A stretch of 64,000 nucleotides of DNA. Source: Streptomyces sp. R41. GTDB lineage: Bacteria; Actinomycetota; Actinomycetes; Streptomycetales; Streptomycetaceae. Under the pieces are notes generated by a model that saw only the letters and a list, made by a program, of their open reading frames with translations, searched no databases and was not told the DNA's origin. Location of the stretch: contig NZ_CP163443.1 in NCBI RefSeq assembly GCF_041053055.1, forward strand, positions 1,798,001-1,862,000. The letters are read 5' to 3'. A program made the translations under genes and the position numbers. Positions 63,051 to 64,000 of the stretch are shown piece after piece. Positions within the stretch are counted from its first letter, which is position 1, and each line of letters opens with the position of its first letter.

Positions 63051-64000
63051 TCAAAGGGTGCGTTGCGGGTTCCTGACCTCGGGGGAAGCATACGGCTGCC
63101 CGGGCGGCCGCCAGTCGGCGATGCCGTCGAAGCTCCGCAGGAACAACGCGGGTCCGGCCTTGGACACCGCGGCGATCACGGTGTTGCGTACGGCGATGCC
63201 GGCGCGGTTGCTCATCATGTTGAGCCGGGCCACCTGGACGGCCTTCCGTACGATGGCGGTCGTACGGGGCTTGCGGTCCGCCGTGTAAGCGGCCAGGTCC
63301 GTCCCCTCCGGGCGCGCGTGATGGGCGAGCACGATCGCGTCCTCGATGGCCTGGTTGCCACCCTGCCCGAGGGTCGGCGGCATGGCGTGCGCGGCGTCGC
63401 CGAGCAGGGCGACCCGTCCGCCGTGGAAGGCGGGCAGCGGCTCGGCGATGTGGTGGACGTCGTGGCGCAGTACGTCCGCGGGGCCGGCCGCGTCGATCAC
63501 GGCAGGGATCGGTTGGTGCCAGTCGCCGAACCGGCGCAGGAGCTCCTGCTTCTCGTCGTCGTCCGCTCGCTCCCCGGCGGGGGCCAAGGCCGCGCCGTAC
63601 GCGTAGACCCTGCCGTCCTTGAGCGGTTGCGTCCCCCAGATCCGGCCCCTGCCCCAGGTCTCGTGTGCGGCGAAGCGCAGCTCCGGTGCCGGGATGACGA
63701 TGCGCCACGTGGTGAAGCCCGAGTAGACGGGCCCGGGGTGCCGCGGGAAGAGCGCCTGCCGTAGGACGGAGTGGATGCCGTCGGCGCCGACTACCAGCTC
63801 GGCCTCCAGATGGCCGTCCGGGGTGCGGACCAGGGCGGGGCGCGTGCCGTTGCCGGGGTCGACCAGGGTCGCGGAGGCCGCCGTGCGCACGGTGCCCTCG
63901 GGGAGGCGGGCGGCCAGCCGGTCGATGAGTGCGGCCCGGTACAGGACCACGAGCGGGCCGCCGAAGCGGTCGGCGAGGGCGGCGGCGCTGGTGCGGGACA
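63051..64000 (-). CDS. FAD-dependent aromatic monooxygenase (3' part)
   Basis: The C-terminal 316 residues of a UbiH/PHBH-type flavoprotein; the N-terminal FAD motif lies outside the window. VVGADGIHSVLRQALFPRHP is the second FAD/NAD(P)H motif, GRVALLGDAAHAMPPTLGQG the third, and NQAIEDAIVLAHHARPEGTD follows. It hydroxylates an aromatic or polyketide-like substrate that cannot be named. It reads leftward, same strand as the Gfo/Idh gene. Confidence 0.9.
   Translation of the reverse strand, partial: SRTSAAALADRFGGPLVVLYRAALIDRLAARLPEGTVRTAASATLVDPGNGTRPALVRTPDGHLEAELVVGADGIHSVLRQALFPRHPGPVYSGFTTWRIVIPAPELRFAAHETWGRGRIWGTQPLKDGRVYAYGAALAPAGERADDDEKQELLRRFGDWHQPIPAVIDAAGPADVLRHDVHHIAEPLPAFHGGRVALLGDAAHAMPPTLGQGGNQAIEDAIVLAHHARPEGTDLAAYTADRKPRTTAIVRKAVQVARLNMMSNRAGIAVRNTVIAAVSKAGPALFLRSFDGIADWRPPGQPYASPEVRNPQRTL

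Overview
The window is chromosomal DNA of a Streptomyces-type actinomycete. This is read from the very high GC with G/C-ending codons, GTG and TTG starts, twin-arginine and lipobox exports, and many actinomycete-specific families (DUF6153, DUF6174, DUF305, PmoA/DUF6807, a divergent third EF-Tu, BlaI with an M56 peptidase). No rRNA, tRNA, CRISPR array, prophage or intact insertion sequence was recognised. From memory, tuf3 and lnt lie fairly close together on the Streptomyces coelicolor chromosome as well, so 14-64 kb reads like conserved chromosome. The first 9 kb is more accessory in character.

Region 1 (1-9400) is a loose, gene-poor metal and stress region. It starts with the 5' part of a secreted coiled-coil NlpC/P60-type protein, then a blaI-M56 sensor pair, a copper-type block (a CsoR-like box, a DUF6153 export, a DUF305 lipoprotein), a flavoprotein, a histidine-phosphatase pseudoenzyme, a methyltransferase and a DUF6174 lipoprotein. 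Between them lie gene relics: the tail of a copper chaperone, a permease N-terminus, a response regulator without its phospho-aspartate, and the tail of a cation-diffusion facilitator.

Region 2 (9400-31200) holds DNA repair (sbcD and sbcC, split by a 27-bp repeat block), yigZ, a large APC permease, a SixA phosphatase beside a CysRS-like protein, a Tat-exported phosphoesterase, a phosphate group (pit, a small membrane protein, ppk2), an ArsR regulator divergent from a His-rich CDF metal exporter, an XRE-cupin regulator divergent from an EamA transporter, two left-handed beta-helix proteins, and dedA.

Region 3 (31200-41200) holds a secreted GH3 glycosidase-carboxylesterase operon, a TetR/SDR pair with three perfect copies of one operator between them, and three tandem paralogues of a Pro/Gln/Tyr-rich single-pass surface protein that look leaderless.

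Region 4 (41200-55600) holds an MFS exporter that overlaps a spermidine-synthase-like gene tail to tail, a patatin, tuf3 with a strong terminator, alkD, a TVP38 membrane protein, a thiolase divergent from an HxlR regulator, a three-gene sugar-type operon (Gfo/Idh, PmoA, cupin) with overlapping stops and starts, uppP, a carboxymuconolactone decarboxylase divergent from a second HxlR regulator, a frameshifted DUF1877 gene, and a small gene with a TTA codon.

Region 5 (55600-64000) holds further relics (SDR, glyoxalase, ATPase tail), a lipoprotein, a BrkB membrane protein, phoU, a SnoaL-like protein, lnt, an oxidoreductase and the 3' part of an FAD monooxygenase.

Two themes recur. Gene relics are common at both ends of the window. 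Intergenic tandem repeats of 22 to 48 bp sit between otherwise ordinary genes. Functional calls rest on recognised family motifs in the translations; nothing was searched or computed.
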